64,000 nucleotides of DNA, taken from Semisulcospira habei (Eukaryota; Mollusca; Gastropoda; Semisulcospiridae). Below the pieces are notes generated by a model, which was given only the letters and a program-made list of their open reading frames with translations, did not search any database and was not told where the DNA came from. Position numbers and translations under genes: made by a program. Shown piece by piece: positions 10,813-21,021 of the stretch (the first letter of the stretch is position 1; every line of letters begins with the position of its first letter). The stretch spans positions 216,371,559-216,435,558 of the forward strand of contig BTPG01000001.1 in NCBI GenBank assembly GCA_036245525.1. The letters are read 5' to 3'.

Positions 10813-11050
10813 GACTGTGGACTGTGGACTGTGGACTGTGGACTGTGGACTGTGGACTGTCGACTGTCGACTGTGGACTGTGGACTGTGGACTGTGGACT
10901 GTGGACTGTCGACTGTGGACTGTGGACTGTGGACTGTGGACTGTGGACTGTCGACTGTGGACTGTCGACTGTCGACTGTCGACTGTGGACTGTCGACTGT
11001 GGACTGTGGACTGTCGACTGTGGACTGTGGACTGTGGACTGTGGACTGTC
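10813..11050. repeat. 7-bp minisatellite (GACTGTG/GACTGTC), about 34 units
   Basis: Tandem heptamers with G or C at the last position. It leads into the higher-order array on the right. Open frames on both strands across this region are composition artefacts. Confidence 0.95.
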
Positions 11051-11600
11051 GGCAAGATGGCGGTACGGATATCCGCAGGACAGTGACTGTTGTAACTCGG
11101 CTCACGCAGCATGCAGGACTGTGGACTGTGGACTGTCGGCAAGATGGCGGTACGGATATCCGCAGGACAGTGACTGTTGTAACTCGGCTCACGCAGCATG
11201 CAGGACTGTGGACTGTGGACTGTCGGCAAGATGGCGGTACGGATATCCGCAGGACAGTGACTGTTGTAACTCGGCTCACGCAGCATGCAGGACTGTGGAC
11301 TGTGGACTGTCGGCAAGATGGCGGTACGGATATCCGCAGGACAGTGACTGTTGTAACTCGGCTCACGCAGCATGCAGGACTGTGGACTGTCGGCAAGATG
11401 GCGGTACGGATATCCGCAGGACAGTGACTGTTGTAGCTCGGCTCACGCAGCATGCAGGACTGTGGACTGTCGACTGTCGGCAAGATGGCGGTACGGATAT
11501 CCGCAGGACAGTGACTGTTGTAACTCGGCTCACGCAGCATGCAGGACTGTGGACTGTCGGCAAGATGGCGGTACGGATATCCGCAGGACAGCGACTGCAT
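11051..11600. repeat. Higher-order 80-87-bp repeat, about 7 units
   Basis: Each unit joins a 66-bp block (GGCAAGATGGCGGTACGGAT ... ACGCAGCATGCAG) to two or three GACTGTS heptamers. Unit length is 80 or 87 depending on the heptamer count. A partial block ending ACGCAGCATGCAG at 10,770-10,812 precedes the heptamers. Confidence 0.95.
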
Positions 11601-11869
11601 GTGTTGCAAGTAGTGAGGTAAGCGACCCACAAGCCCAAAATAGACCTGTCTCGTGCAACCGCCATTTACATGCTCACCCCACGCGCCCTTTCTCTCCCTT
11701 TTCCGCACATCCCTCCCCCCCCCCCTCCTCATGGCCCCAGTCCCCCTCCCCCACCCCTACCCGCCCCACCCCCACCCCCACGGGCCGTCAGTTTCCGACT
11801 CTTTGCTTCCACTGCCGACTAGTCCATCAAGCATTTTCCACTAATCCCACCACCCTCCTCTCTCTCTCT

Positions 11870-11935
<66 letters not shown>

Positions 11936-12688
11936 CACACACACACACACACACTTTTTAAATTTCTTTTTAGTGTATGACCCCGCCGGCGTCGACGGTA
12001 TTTCTGTTTTCAACACTATGAGGCTTGCTCCACCGACGCAGGCAAAACCCGGCATTGTCTATGAGAAGACATGACATAAATTCATATCACAGACGTCTCT
12101 CTGGGCGTGCTGAGTGCAGACAGGAGGGCTGATCAGCCATGTTGCCCGCCCTGCACTCAGCCTTCACTGCCATTGGCCGCAGATACTGTTTCTGACAGGC
12201 CAAAGCACACAGTGGGCGTCCCGGCCCTACAGTCCCATCTGTTAAATACCTTAGTCTGTCCCAGTCATCCCGGCCTAATTTTTCAATCCCCAAAACCACA
12301 CTACCGCCCACTTGCTGAACATTTGCCATGCACAAAATCCAAAAAATAAATAAATAAAGACATCATCAGTCTCATTTCCTGGCTATCAAAAGACATGATT
12401 CTGTACCAACCCTACATCCAAGCGCAGCCAAAACCGCTACACACCTCAAATCACCATCCGCTTGGCAACTCAAACTAGGCCAAAAAGAGTCCGCTGGTTA
12501 AGCCAAGACTTGTATGAATCAAAGCACCAAGCATGTCTCTTCTCATCTATCAAGAGATTTTAAAGCAAATTCCAAAATACTGCCTCTGTATAAAATTCCA
12601 AAGAAGGCAGAAGATTTATTTATTTATTTATTTTTTTTTTTAAACACCGTTACCGGTCCTTGCACTGCCTCACCCACCTCATTTGAAT
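11601..12688. other. No gene seen; (CA)n at 11,876-11,955
   Basis: Begins with C-rich, Pro-encoding low complexity (11,680-11,790), then a (CA)n run with one CACGCA interruption. From 11,960 the sequence is of ordinary complexity with no recognised family. Confidence 0.55.
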
Positions 12689-12966
12689 ATGTAACATGAC
12701 CTGAAGTACTTGCTATATGTAACATGACCTGAAGTACTTGCTACATGTAACATGACCTGAAGTACTTGCTACATGTAACATGACCTGAAGTACTTGCTAC
12801 ATGTAACATGACCTGAAGTACTTGCTATATGTAACATGACCTGAAGTACCTGCTACATGTAACATTACCTGAAGTACTTGCTATATGTAACATGACCTGG
12901 AGTACTTGCTATATGTAACATGACCTGAAGTACTTGCTATACGTAACATGACCTGGAGTACTTGCT
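12689..12966. repeat. 28-bp minisatellite, about 10 units
   Basis: Unit ATGTAACATGACCTGAAGTA + CTTGCTAT, with TAT/CAT and GAAG/GGAG variants. Unit edges are sharp. Confidence 0.95.
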
Positions 12967-13019
12967 AATTAAGCGCCGAAGATTCCCAGCCGTCCAAGGC
13001 ACATGAATACAAAGTAGTG

Positions 13020-13070
13020 AGCAAGGGAAAAAGCAACTGATGGGACTCATGAGGATCTTTGTCTCTGGCA
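13020..13070. mobile_element. Family D, right half only
   Basis: GGGACTCATGAGGATCTTTG and TCTCTGGCA match the right arm; the left arm is reduced to GAGCAAGGGA. Confidence 0.55.
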
Positions 13071-13111
13071 TTCAAGATCATGCTCACTTTTCTCTTTTGG
13101 GTTAAAATTGT

Positions 13112-13199
13112 TTAACCCATTCAGGCCTGACGCACTACAGCAGGAGATGGGTCGACCATGATAATTCAAGGGTAGTGCCAGATTAGCTTGGTGCCTGGC
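13112..13199. mobile_element. Family A, left short arm only
   Basis: TTAA then CCCATTCAGGCCTGACGCAC and GGAGATGGGTCGACCATG up to the core AGATTAGCTTGGTGCC, then an abrupt change to unrelated sequence. Confidence 0.75.
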
Positions 13200-13200
13200 G

Positions 13201-13471
13201 AAACGCAGTTGTCCGTCAATCACATGTTATGTCTGAACACCGCAATCAGCCGCAAACTGAAGTACTCGAGGTAAAGTTTTCTTTTGGACTGGGTACATAA
13301 ATTATATTGAGCCAAATATTGCTTGATATAGTACCAATAACCGACAGATGTAATCACTTGACCCGAATCAAAATGACCTCGGGCTTACGACTTATTTTGA
13401 TTCGGGTCTCGTAATCACATAATTATGCCTCTTATCGGCACTAAATCAAGACACATTTGGCTCAATATAAC
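13201..13471. repeat. Duplicated segment Z, copy 1, with an internal foldback
   Basis: It aligns with 48,108-48,163 plus 48,646-48,853. It includes an inverted repeat at about 13,309-13,471: TTATATTGAGCCAAAT on the left faces ATTTGGCTCAATATAA on the right, with inner arms GACCCGAATCAAAATGA and TTATTTTGATTCGGGTC. It is followed in both copies by a family A short arm, so the pair was duplicated together. Confidence 0.75.
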
Positions 13472-13683
13472 CCATTCAGCCCTGACGCACTACGACAGGA
13501 GATGGGTCGACCATGATAATTCAAGGCCGGGTAGTGCCAGGTAGCTTGGCGCCTGTCGTCGCCAAGCTAATCTGGCACTATCCTTGAATTATCACGGTCG
13601 ATCCATCTCCTGCAACAGGTGCATAGTCGTTAGATGATGCATCCAAAATTTGGGAAATACGTGCGTCGGGCTGAATGAGTTAA
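13469..13683. mobile_element. Family A foldback element, full
   Basis: The left short arm is CCCATTCAGCCCTGACGCAC; the right long arm is AACAGGTGCATAGTCGTTAG ... CCAAAATTTGGGAAATACG and ends GGGCTGAATGAG then TTAA (13,680-13,683). Hairpin arms surround GCGCCTGTCGTCGCC. A 4-bp insertion (CCGG) breaks the left arm. Confidence 0.85.
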
Positions 13684-13696
13684 AAAGGTCAGCAGT

Positions 13697-13858
13697 CTGA
13701 TCTAAGATGATAAAACTGTCTTTCAATCTCTCGTTCGTTTATTGTCGACGTCTGTATTTGAGTCTTTGGCTGCATTCTGATCTAAGATGATAAAACTGTC
13801 TTTCAATCTCTCGTTCGTTTATTGTCGACGTCTGTGTTTGAGTCTTTGGCTGCATTCA
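13697..13858. repeat. 80-bp tandem duplication
   Basis: TCTGATCTAAGATGATAAAA occurs at about 13,696 and 13,776 and the following 60 bp match except for TATTTG/TGTTTG. Confidence 0.95.
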
Positions 13859-14224
13859 AATTAAAGAAAGAAATCAAGATGGTTGTAGCCGATATCAGAA
13901 TTCATCGAATGTCCCGATGATTGACAAAAAGTCTCGAATAGTATCACTTCTCGTCGTTTTATCAGGCCTGATAACACAAGACGCATGATACATCGAGTCT
14001 TTCATCAGCCATCTCGACATGTTCGTAAATCGTGGTAGTGTATATAGGTCGTTCGACATCTGAGCGCACAACGTTTCTTGCAAATATCTCCACAAAGAAC
14101 CAGTGTTGTATATCAATCTTATTACATCATTCTGTGACGGTTGACCTAATTTACTTTGAAGAAAATCGAACAATGTTTTGCTGTACGGTCGTAAAATTTA
14201 GGATTAAAAAAAAAAGATAAATGA

Positions 14225-14469
14225 CAATAAAATACAATACAATACAATAATACTTTATTAATCCCTCATGGGGAAATTCGCTGTCTGCCCATACAATACA
14301 ATACATTACAATACAATACAATAACACAATACAATACAATACAATAATATTTAATTAATCCCTCATGGGACAGTAAGGGAAAAAATGGTGGATTCCCCCT
14401 GTGCTTTTGGTGTCAGCAATGTTGCAGTGAACTACTGAAAGGGCTAGTACTAAAGAACTTTGACAGACA
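14225..14469 (-). mobile_element. 3' tails of a non-LTR element with (AATAC)n
   Basis: Two stretches, near 14,258-14,292 and 14,346-14,372, read on the minus strand as CCATGAGGGATTAATTAAA or AATTTCCCCATGAGGGATTA followed by TATTGTATTG repeats. Two tails side by side suggest either two insertions at one spot or slippage in the terminal repeat. Confidence 0.65.
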
Positions 14470-15066
14470 TTATCTACTGTTGAAAAGGGTAATAGCCTGA
14501 GGGACAAAAGAGTTGGCATAACGTGATGTACGACTTTTGGGTACTCGAAGTCTGCCACTTCGTTCGATACGTCTGCTGTCAAATTCATATCTAAGTGGAT
14601 GCGCTTTGTCATCACGAATGTCAGCCAATTTGTTCGTAATCCGTCTATTGTACAGTGTGTCCAAATTATCCTGTGCCCTACCAATCACCCCGCCCCCTTT
14701 CCGGATTACTTTGTTAAGGCGATCTTGCTCTCTTTTACATAAATTTCTCCCCCAGCACGTCAGTCCAAAAGTCAGAATGCTAACAATACTGGAGCAGTAA
14801 AACATATGTAAAAGCTGAGTGCTTACATGAAATGATCTAAGTTTTCTCAAACAGTAAAAACGGGTATGCATTTTTTTCACAATGGCCTCTGTGTTTTGTT
14901 TCCAGTTGAGCGCGGTGTCAAAAAGAACACCTAAATACTTGTAGGACTCTACACGCTCAACTTCTGTTCCCTTGATGACAACAGGACCGGGGTGATGTTT
15001 GTTATTCCTGAAATCTATGACTGACCATCTCTTTTGTTTTGCCAAAATGTAATTCAAGATAGTTAC
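14470..15066 (-). pseudogene. Non-LTR reverse transcriptase, C-terminal fragment (Rex1/CR1-like)
   Basis: The minus-strand frame of about 195 residues includes the typical post-catalytic RT motifs YKYLGVLFDTALNW, YCLRKLRSF, MFYCSSIVSILTFGLTCWGR and ITNKLADIRDD, ending SFVPQAITLFNSR. The catalytic FADD box and the endonuclease lie further 5' and are absent, so this is a 5'-truncated copy. It resembles 44,205-44,855 in design (YKYLGTVIDD, FYCSFIESVITFG) but is clearly a different subfamily. The clade call is from remembered motif style, not a tree. Downstream on the same strand is its tail (14,225-14,469). Confidence 0.8.
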
Positions 15067-15181
15067 ATCCCTAAATGTGCCCCAGGTATATCAAGCTCAG
15101 CATTGAGGATCTATTTTCACGTGAACTGGCCACGTTTTCAAACCTGAAACAGCACCGGCATATAGGAAGTCTGCATGAAGT

Positions 15182-15334
<153 letters not shown>

Positions 15335-15661
15335 AACCAAAGAGAATCACAGCGCTGGACAGACAACAGTTAGATCCCCTGCCCCCGCCTATCAGGCACC
15401 CAATCGCCAGCCCACAGAGAAATACGCAGGTATAGAATAAGACGATCATTTCCATCCTCAAACGAATGGATCAGGTCTCTTATATAACCCATGTCTTTCT
15501 CCGGAACTTAGGAAGTGGGCAGGAGAAACATACATACACAAACTTCACATGAAGATGCGCTACTATAATTATGTGGTCGGGTAAATACCCTGATTTCCCA
15601 CAGTAGATGCACAGAACATTACACAACAATGTAACGATACAAATTTGCCTCGAGTTATAGA

Positions 15662-15806
15662 TACTCACAAACCAGATAGGTGAGGCTAGCGCTGGCAGAA
15701 TTATATGCAAACCAAGGGGAATCACTAAATCACTATCACTATGTGATTCCCCTTGGTTTGCATACAATTCTGCCAGCGCTAGCCTCACCTATCTGGTTTG
15801 TGAGTG
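15662..15806. mobile_element. Foldback element I, 64-bp arms
   Basis: 15662-15725 (ACTCACAAACCAGATAGGTG ...) and 15743-15806 are reverse complements apart from two positions (AATTATATG versus CATACAATT) around a 17-nt loop. A related string, ATGCAAACCAAAGAGAATCAC, lies just right of the (TA)n run at 15,330. Identical peptides on both strands here are a consequence of the palindrome. Confidence 0.85.
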
Positions 15807-15952
15807 TAGGAAGTCTGCATGCCGGCTGTAGGAAGTCTGCATGCTGTAGGAAGTCTGCATGCTGTAGGAAATCTGCATGCTGTAGGAAGTCTGCATGCTG
15901 TAGGAAGTCTGCATGCTGTAGGAAGTCTGCATGCTGTAGGAAGTCTGCATGC
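15807..15952. repeat. 18-bp minisatellite, about 8 units, starting at the hairpin edge
   Basis: Unit TGTAGGAAGTCTGCATGC. The first unit begins immediately after the right hairpin arm. A single similar unit (ATAGGAAGTCTGCATGAAG) lies before the (TA)n run at 15,157, which suggests the foldback and TA run sit inside what was one repeat locus. Confidence 0.95.
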
Positions 15953-16344
15953 TTGACCTCAACATTGAAGTCTGCCAGGGCTCTGTTTGGGGTGCTGAAC
16001 TGAAATGGCTTGTTCCTGTCTTTTAGTCGCCACATTTTTACCACTGTCCCGTCAAAATCGACAAATCACAGGAGTTCAGTTGTTTTTTTTTTAAATCCAT
16101 ATTAGGTCAATCGGCACTAAATAATATTTGTTCTTAAAGTGGTACAGAAAAGTGTTTCTTTTGCAGAGATTGCGGAGGTATTTGGGATACACGTTGTCAG
16201 TGCGCTCCGATGACAAACGCCCTGTACAAACATCTGGATGACTAAACTTGTTGGAAAATAACGTTCTGCAACACATTGTGTCCAGCAACAGTATCAGTTA
16301 ACCCCTTCACTTTCACTGACCGCACACTGTGTCTCAAGTCTTTG

Positions 16345-16550
16345 TTAACTCCTTCAGTATGCCCGGAGGACAAAATTATCCATTTTTTGTACATTATCCT
16401 CTGAGGTCTATATATCACAGTTCCGGAGACAGGTCGACCATGACATTTCAAGGTTGGTGTCAGAATAGCTTGGCGCCGGCCTAAAGGCGCTAAGCTATTC
16501 TGACACCAAACTTGAAATATCATGGTCGATCCGGCACATCCTGTCGTGGT
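16345..16550. mobile_element. Family E foldback element
   Basis: TTAA (16345-16348) then CTCCTTCAGTATGCCCGGAG. Hairpin arms are 16432-16477 and 16486-16532. Private changes relative to the shared core (TTTCAAGG, GGTGTCAG) are mirrored as CTTGAAA and CTGACACC. Another TTAACCCCTTCAC end at 16,298 fits the left end of family D, whose hairpin follows at 16,622, so E may have inserted within that D copy. The right end of E is not clear. Confidence 0.75.
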
Positions 16551-16621
16551 CTTTCAGGCTTTATAGGCTAATTCAGTTGCACCGCGTCCAAGACTAAAAC
16601 GTGGACGCACAGCGGTGTCAA

Positions 16622-16685
16622 CAAGACTCATAGATCCTCATGAGTCACCGCACCTGCGGGCGCTCATGAGGATCTATGCTCTTGC
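16622..16685. mobile_element. Family D foldback hairpin
   Basis: CAAGACTCATAGATCCTCAT faces ATGAGGATCTATGCTCTTG. The private CTCATAG change differs from the right arm (CTATGCTC), so mirroring is incomplete here. It is followed by GTGTTCACT as in other D copies. Confidence 0.8.
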
Positions 16686-17085
16686 AGGTGGACCGTGTTC
16701 ACTCGCGGCAGGGCAGTCATAAACCTGTCCCCCCTCATAATTATATCTTCATAATTTATGTCCTCATATATTTGCATACATTAATTAAGCCAGAACGTGA
16801 CTACGATGTCAGTGCCAGTTGCAGTGCTCTTAGCGTGTCAACCATATTTTTACTATTTTAAAGTCCTTTTAAGTCCCTTCTATTTATATAAGGGACTTTT
16901 TAGGTGTCGCGGAGGGCGAATTTAATAGCAAGTCCATGCTGCCAAAGGCGGGCAGGCCTAAACCTTTGACAATTGAAGTAACAAGATAAAAATTACGTCA
17001 TGTCTAGTTACGCTAACCTCGCTGCTGAACGCACATTTGGCGCAAAAGGCCGTATGTGCCGCGAGCGCGCGCGCGCGTGTATGTG

Positions 17086-17193
17086 TGTGTGTGTGTGTGT
17101 GTATGCGTGTGTGTGTGTATGTGTGTGTGTATGCGTGTGTGTGTGTGTGTGTGTGTGTGTATGCGCGTGTGTGTGTGTGTGTGTGTGTGTGTA

Positions 17194-17229
<36 letters not shown>

Positions 17230-17281
17230 CGTGTGTGTGTGTGTGTGTGTATGCCAGTGTGTGTGTGTGTGTGTGTGTGTG
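17086..17281. repeat. (GT)n microsatellite with ATGC interruptions
   Basis: GT runs separated by GTATGCGT at roughly 20-50-bp spacing, a compound repeat. The Cys-Val frames are artefacts. Confidence 0.95.
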
Positions 17282-17717
17282 CCACGTGTACACGAGAATC
17301 TCAGACATTGCTGTACGTACAAGCTTGAAACTTGGCGAAATACTTTATTTAAGAGGAGGCTAAGACAGCCCCCGCGCATGCTGTAACTGGATGTCTCATT
17401 AAAGAGTAAAAGACCGTTTATAGAAATTCGGTTGACCCAGATTAGAGTCTGTAATTGTTGTCATATTTACTTAAAATTGTGGATATAGCTAGTTTGGAGA
17501 AATACATCGGATGAGTTCGTTAGCCAGCTTTGTACACTTCCAACTTCTTCAATAAAAATTATATTCTTTTCAGAAAAAAATAAAAATAATAAAAATAAAG
17601 AAAAAAATAATACAGTAAAAGTCCTTGACTTCTGGAGAAAGTCAGACAATGGCGGTGACGTAAAAAAAGCAACTCCGTCACCACTCAGACATTGACGCAA
17701 TACTCTAAATATGACGT

Positions 17718-17882
<165 letters not shown>

Positions 17883-18234
17883 TCCTCCCACTATTCAACA
17901 AACCACGTCCCTCTCTCTGTTTAAAAGTAGAGTGCATGATTACCTTCCAAGACATCGTTATGCTGATCCTTTCTTCTTCTTTGTTTTTTTTGACATAATA
18001 CGCTTCATGTTTTTTTTTTTTTTTTTTCATCTAGCCTCTAAATTGTTTGTTCAGTTTTCTAACTTGTTTTTGATAGTACACAAAATATCATACCTACTTA
18101 TATGTTAGATAATTATGTGCGCACGTACGTGTGTATGCGTATGTACAGAAGTGCGCATGTGCACGAGTACATGTATATGTGTGTCTGTGTGCGTGTGTGT
18201 ATGCGTGTGTGTGACGTTTATTATTAGTTAGTTT

Positions 18235-18451
<217 letters not shown>

Positions 18452-18534
18452 CAGGTAATAGCTTTTTTGTCCTAGCTGACAACAGTGAAGACTCAAACCC
18501 TATTGTTCCCAAGAGCGGGGACTGCACTGGCAGG

Positions 18535-19766
18535 ATGAAATCGGCTATACCGGGAAAAGGTGCAGTCCCCGTCAGCAATGATCGGCCAGCTACGTCCTCT
18601 ACACATAATGACTTCCTCACATCATGCGAACAGCTTCTCCAGCAGCCTATCATGGGCGAGGTTACCTTCCTCTTTGTTGGAGACTCCGTGCTCCGTCCAG
18701 TTGATGTCTACAGGATGGTGCCGGCAGGCAGTAGAGTCCAAAAATGTGCAGTCCCTGGTCTACAAATTGCCGACATTGAGAAGTGGGTAACTACCCAGCC
18801 AGGCCCACATCACCACGTGATCTCACCATCCATGTTGGGGTTAACGACTGTACTGACAAGTCAGCTGTGGAGGAACGCAGGTGGTCCCATCTCCTTCAGA
18901 CATGTAAAAAAGCCTTTCCCGCTGCCAGACTACACATGTCTTCCATTGTACCTGCGAAAGGTGCACACCCAAAAATGCCAGCAACCATGACGTCAAATGT
19001 GAACTTGAGCACAGCTTGCAAGAAACTTGGCGTTGTGTTCATAGACCATAGCAGCATCTTTCTCACTGCTAATCAAGCACCGCGTCAAGCTCTCTACCGA
19101 GACTCACTACACCCCAGTCCCCGTGGCACAAGGTACTTGGCACTCAACGTAGCTGCTGTATTCGCGTCTCCATCCAGTGACAACCCCCACACCGGAAATC
19201 GCTCACACAGGGTTACAGCGGGCAGAGAATCAGAGCACACGCCCGCTCGAAACAATTACCGTCGACAACACAGCTTTAACTCCTGGGGGCACACTCCACA
19301 CTCTCAGCAGTCTCTGCAGTCAGAGACTTCTCAGCGGTCTAAAGAGCTCTGCCAGACACGTCTATACAGTGCAGTGGTTGCTGGAGCGCCCTCTCCCCAG
19401 CATACGTCTACTGGGGCTCAGAGTATAACAGATGCACACATGTTGACACCCCCACACTATGACCCTGCTACTAAATCACCTTCTGCAGGTCAGCCATTCT
19501 ACCTGCCTCGTACTCATCACATGGCGTCACACCCCCTCTATAGCAACAACTCTGGGATGGGTATGTCTGCCCAGCATGTCTACCGGCCTACACCACCACA
19601 GATGGTACGACCCACACCCACACACGTTCAGCCCAGCGTCAACCCCTTGGAGATGGGGCAGCCTGTCTACTCACCTGGCTTCATGGCCCCTTCTGCTCCA
19701 TCTGCACAACCCTTTGACCCCCTGCGGCTTGTTGCAGAACTCCTAAAACCCTACATTATGAGCTGA
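18535..19766 (+). pseudogene. ORF1 protein with SGNH/GDSL-like domain, frameshifted
   Basis: The first part is read in frame 1 and includes VTFLFVGDSVLRPV, with a GDS block for the nucleophile. The second part, in frame 3, begins near 18,783 and holds LTIHVGVNDCTD (the GxND block) and YRDSLHPSPRGTRYLALNV, with the D-x-x-H catalytic pair at about 19,101-19,112. The switch lies near 18,812-18,826. The remaining 170 residues are Pro/Ser/His-rich and end TYIMS-stop style at 19,766. ATG at 18,535 is the first Met, but the frame is open further upstream into the (CT)n run, so the true start is unknown. ORF1 esterases of this kind are thought to bind lipid or RNA particles; that role is inferred from the family. 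Confidence 0.75.
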
Positions 19767-21021
19767 GTTTGCAGTACGATGCACGGTGGCATGCCCCACT
19801 CTATGCTCATAACCTTCATACACCTCATATCTCTGTGTGAGAACTGAGGATGATGGGCATAGACTTGGGTATGGCCTTCTTGTTTTATTTTGGTAGTCTC
19901 AATCACAGTGTTGTCACTGGCTTACTCCATTTTATGCCCCACGCTTTAGCCCAACTGGAAATCTACATGTCTAGACACTCACCGTCCAATACATGTTGGA
20001 AGGCGCAGGGCATAGAATAGGGTATGACCCTGTAGTTCTAACAATATATTCCGATGTGATGCTGATTCAAGATCTTCATCGACCGTTGATTGTGAGCTGC
20101 GTCTGAGAGAGAAAATGAAATATTGCTTTACTAGCATATGTTGCCACTTTACTAATGATGCATATCTGAGACTTTTCACTTGTCGAAGGTGTTAAGCATA
20201 TAAACTGAATATGACCTCTGTCTGCGTTTGAAATGATATTCTCGGCAGGATCCTTTCAGCATGTCAGTAGCATACTTTATTTTATGCCCATCGCTTTTTT
20301 TCCCGTTACTGTATTGTCTTGACGTGCACTCGTACACATTATACGAGGAAGGCGGTGAGCATAGAATAGACTATGACTCTCTATTTATTTTAATTCTTTG
20401 GTGATATTCACTACATCATAATCACTAGAATTTTTCATTGTCCGCCTGTCGACTTATCTAATATGTCAGGCTATGCGAGGCACTCATACTCAATACAATA
20501 GAAATGTGACGGGCATAGAGTGTCTTATGATTCCTTCAGTATTATATGCTGATATATTACTAGATGAAAATAGTAATTCATGGATAGCATGTCTTACTGT
20601 ATTTTGATTACTATTATCTATTTAATATCTTAAATGTGTGCTGCGATGGCATCATCTTGACATATCGTGCGAGTGTTGACACTTTCATCACAAGCATATT
20701 TGTATCTGCTTGTGCTTTTCTTGGGATTTGTCCGAACATAAGAAATTGCTAGACGCTTCTGCGATTTAAATAATAATAATTTTAGGGTATCTTGTAAGGC
20801 AGCATTGAGTTATAGGAACATTGAACTCTCATTTGTGACACGTATCGTGTTTGGAAATCTTATTGCGTGTCATTACTTATTGCATAGATTAGATCGTTCG
20901 TGTTAAACCTGTTATCGGGTATTTAGCTTCGGTTATTTAACTTTATTTTCTCATTCTCTTATTATTTCACAAGTGCAACCAGTTTCTTTTTTCTCCCATT
21001 ATCCTGTAGTCAGAAAGACAG
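19767..21021 (+). other. Long spacer between ORF1 and ORF2 with repeated complementary motifs
   Basis: No ORF. Variants of GGGCATAGAATAGGGTATGA occur near 19,855, 20,008, 20,356 and 20,511. Partly complementary ATGCCC-type strings (TTTATGCCC, ATGCCCCACTCTATGC) occur near 19,789, 19,931 and 20,281. These could pair in the RNA. The spacer is longer than I would expect between the two ORFs of a CR1/L2-like element. Confidence 0.6.

Noticed and set aside
10647..11732. Open frames of 190-360 residues on both strands
   Set aside because: They are read-through of GACTGTS and the 87-bp repeat, which lack stop codons; peptides are pure repeats on both strands.
13895..14173. 92-residue minus-strand frame
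   Set aside because: No recognised domain, no splice context, no repeat relationship; could be chance in AT-balanced DNA.
15480..16003. Overlapping frames beginning with the same peptide on both strands
   Set aside because: Explained by the foldback at 15,662-15,806, which encodes the same residues in both directions.
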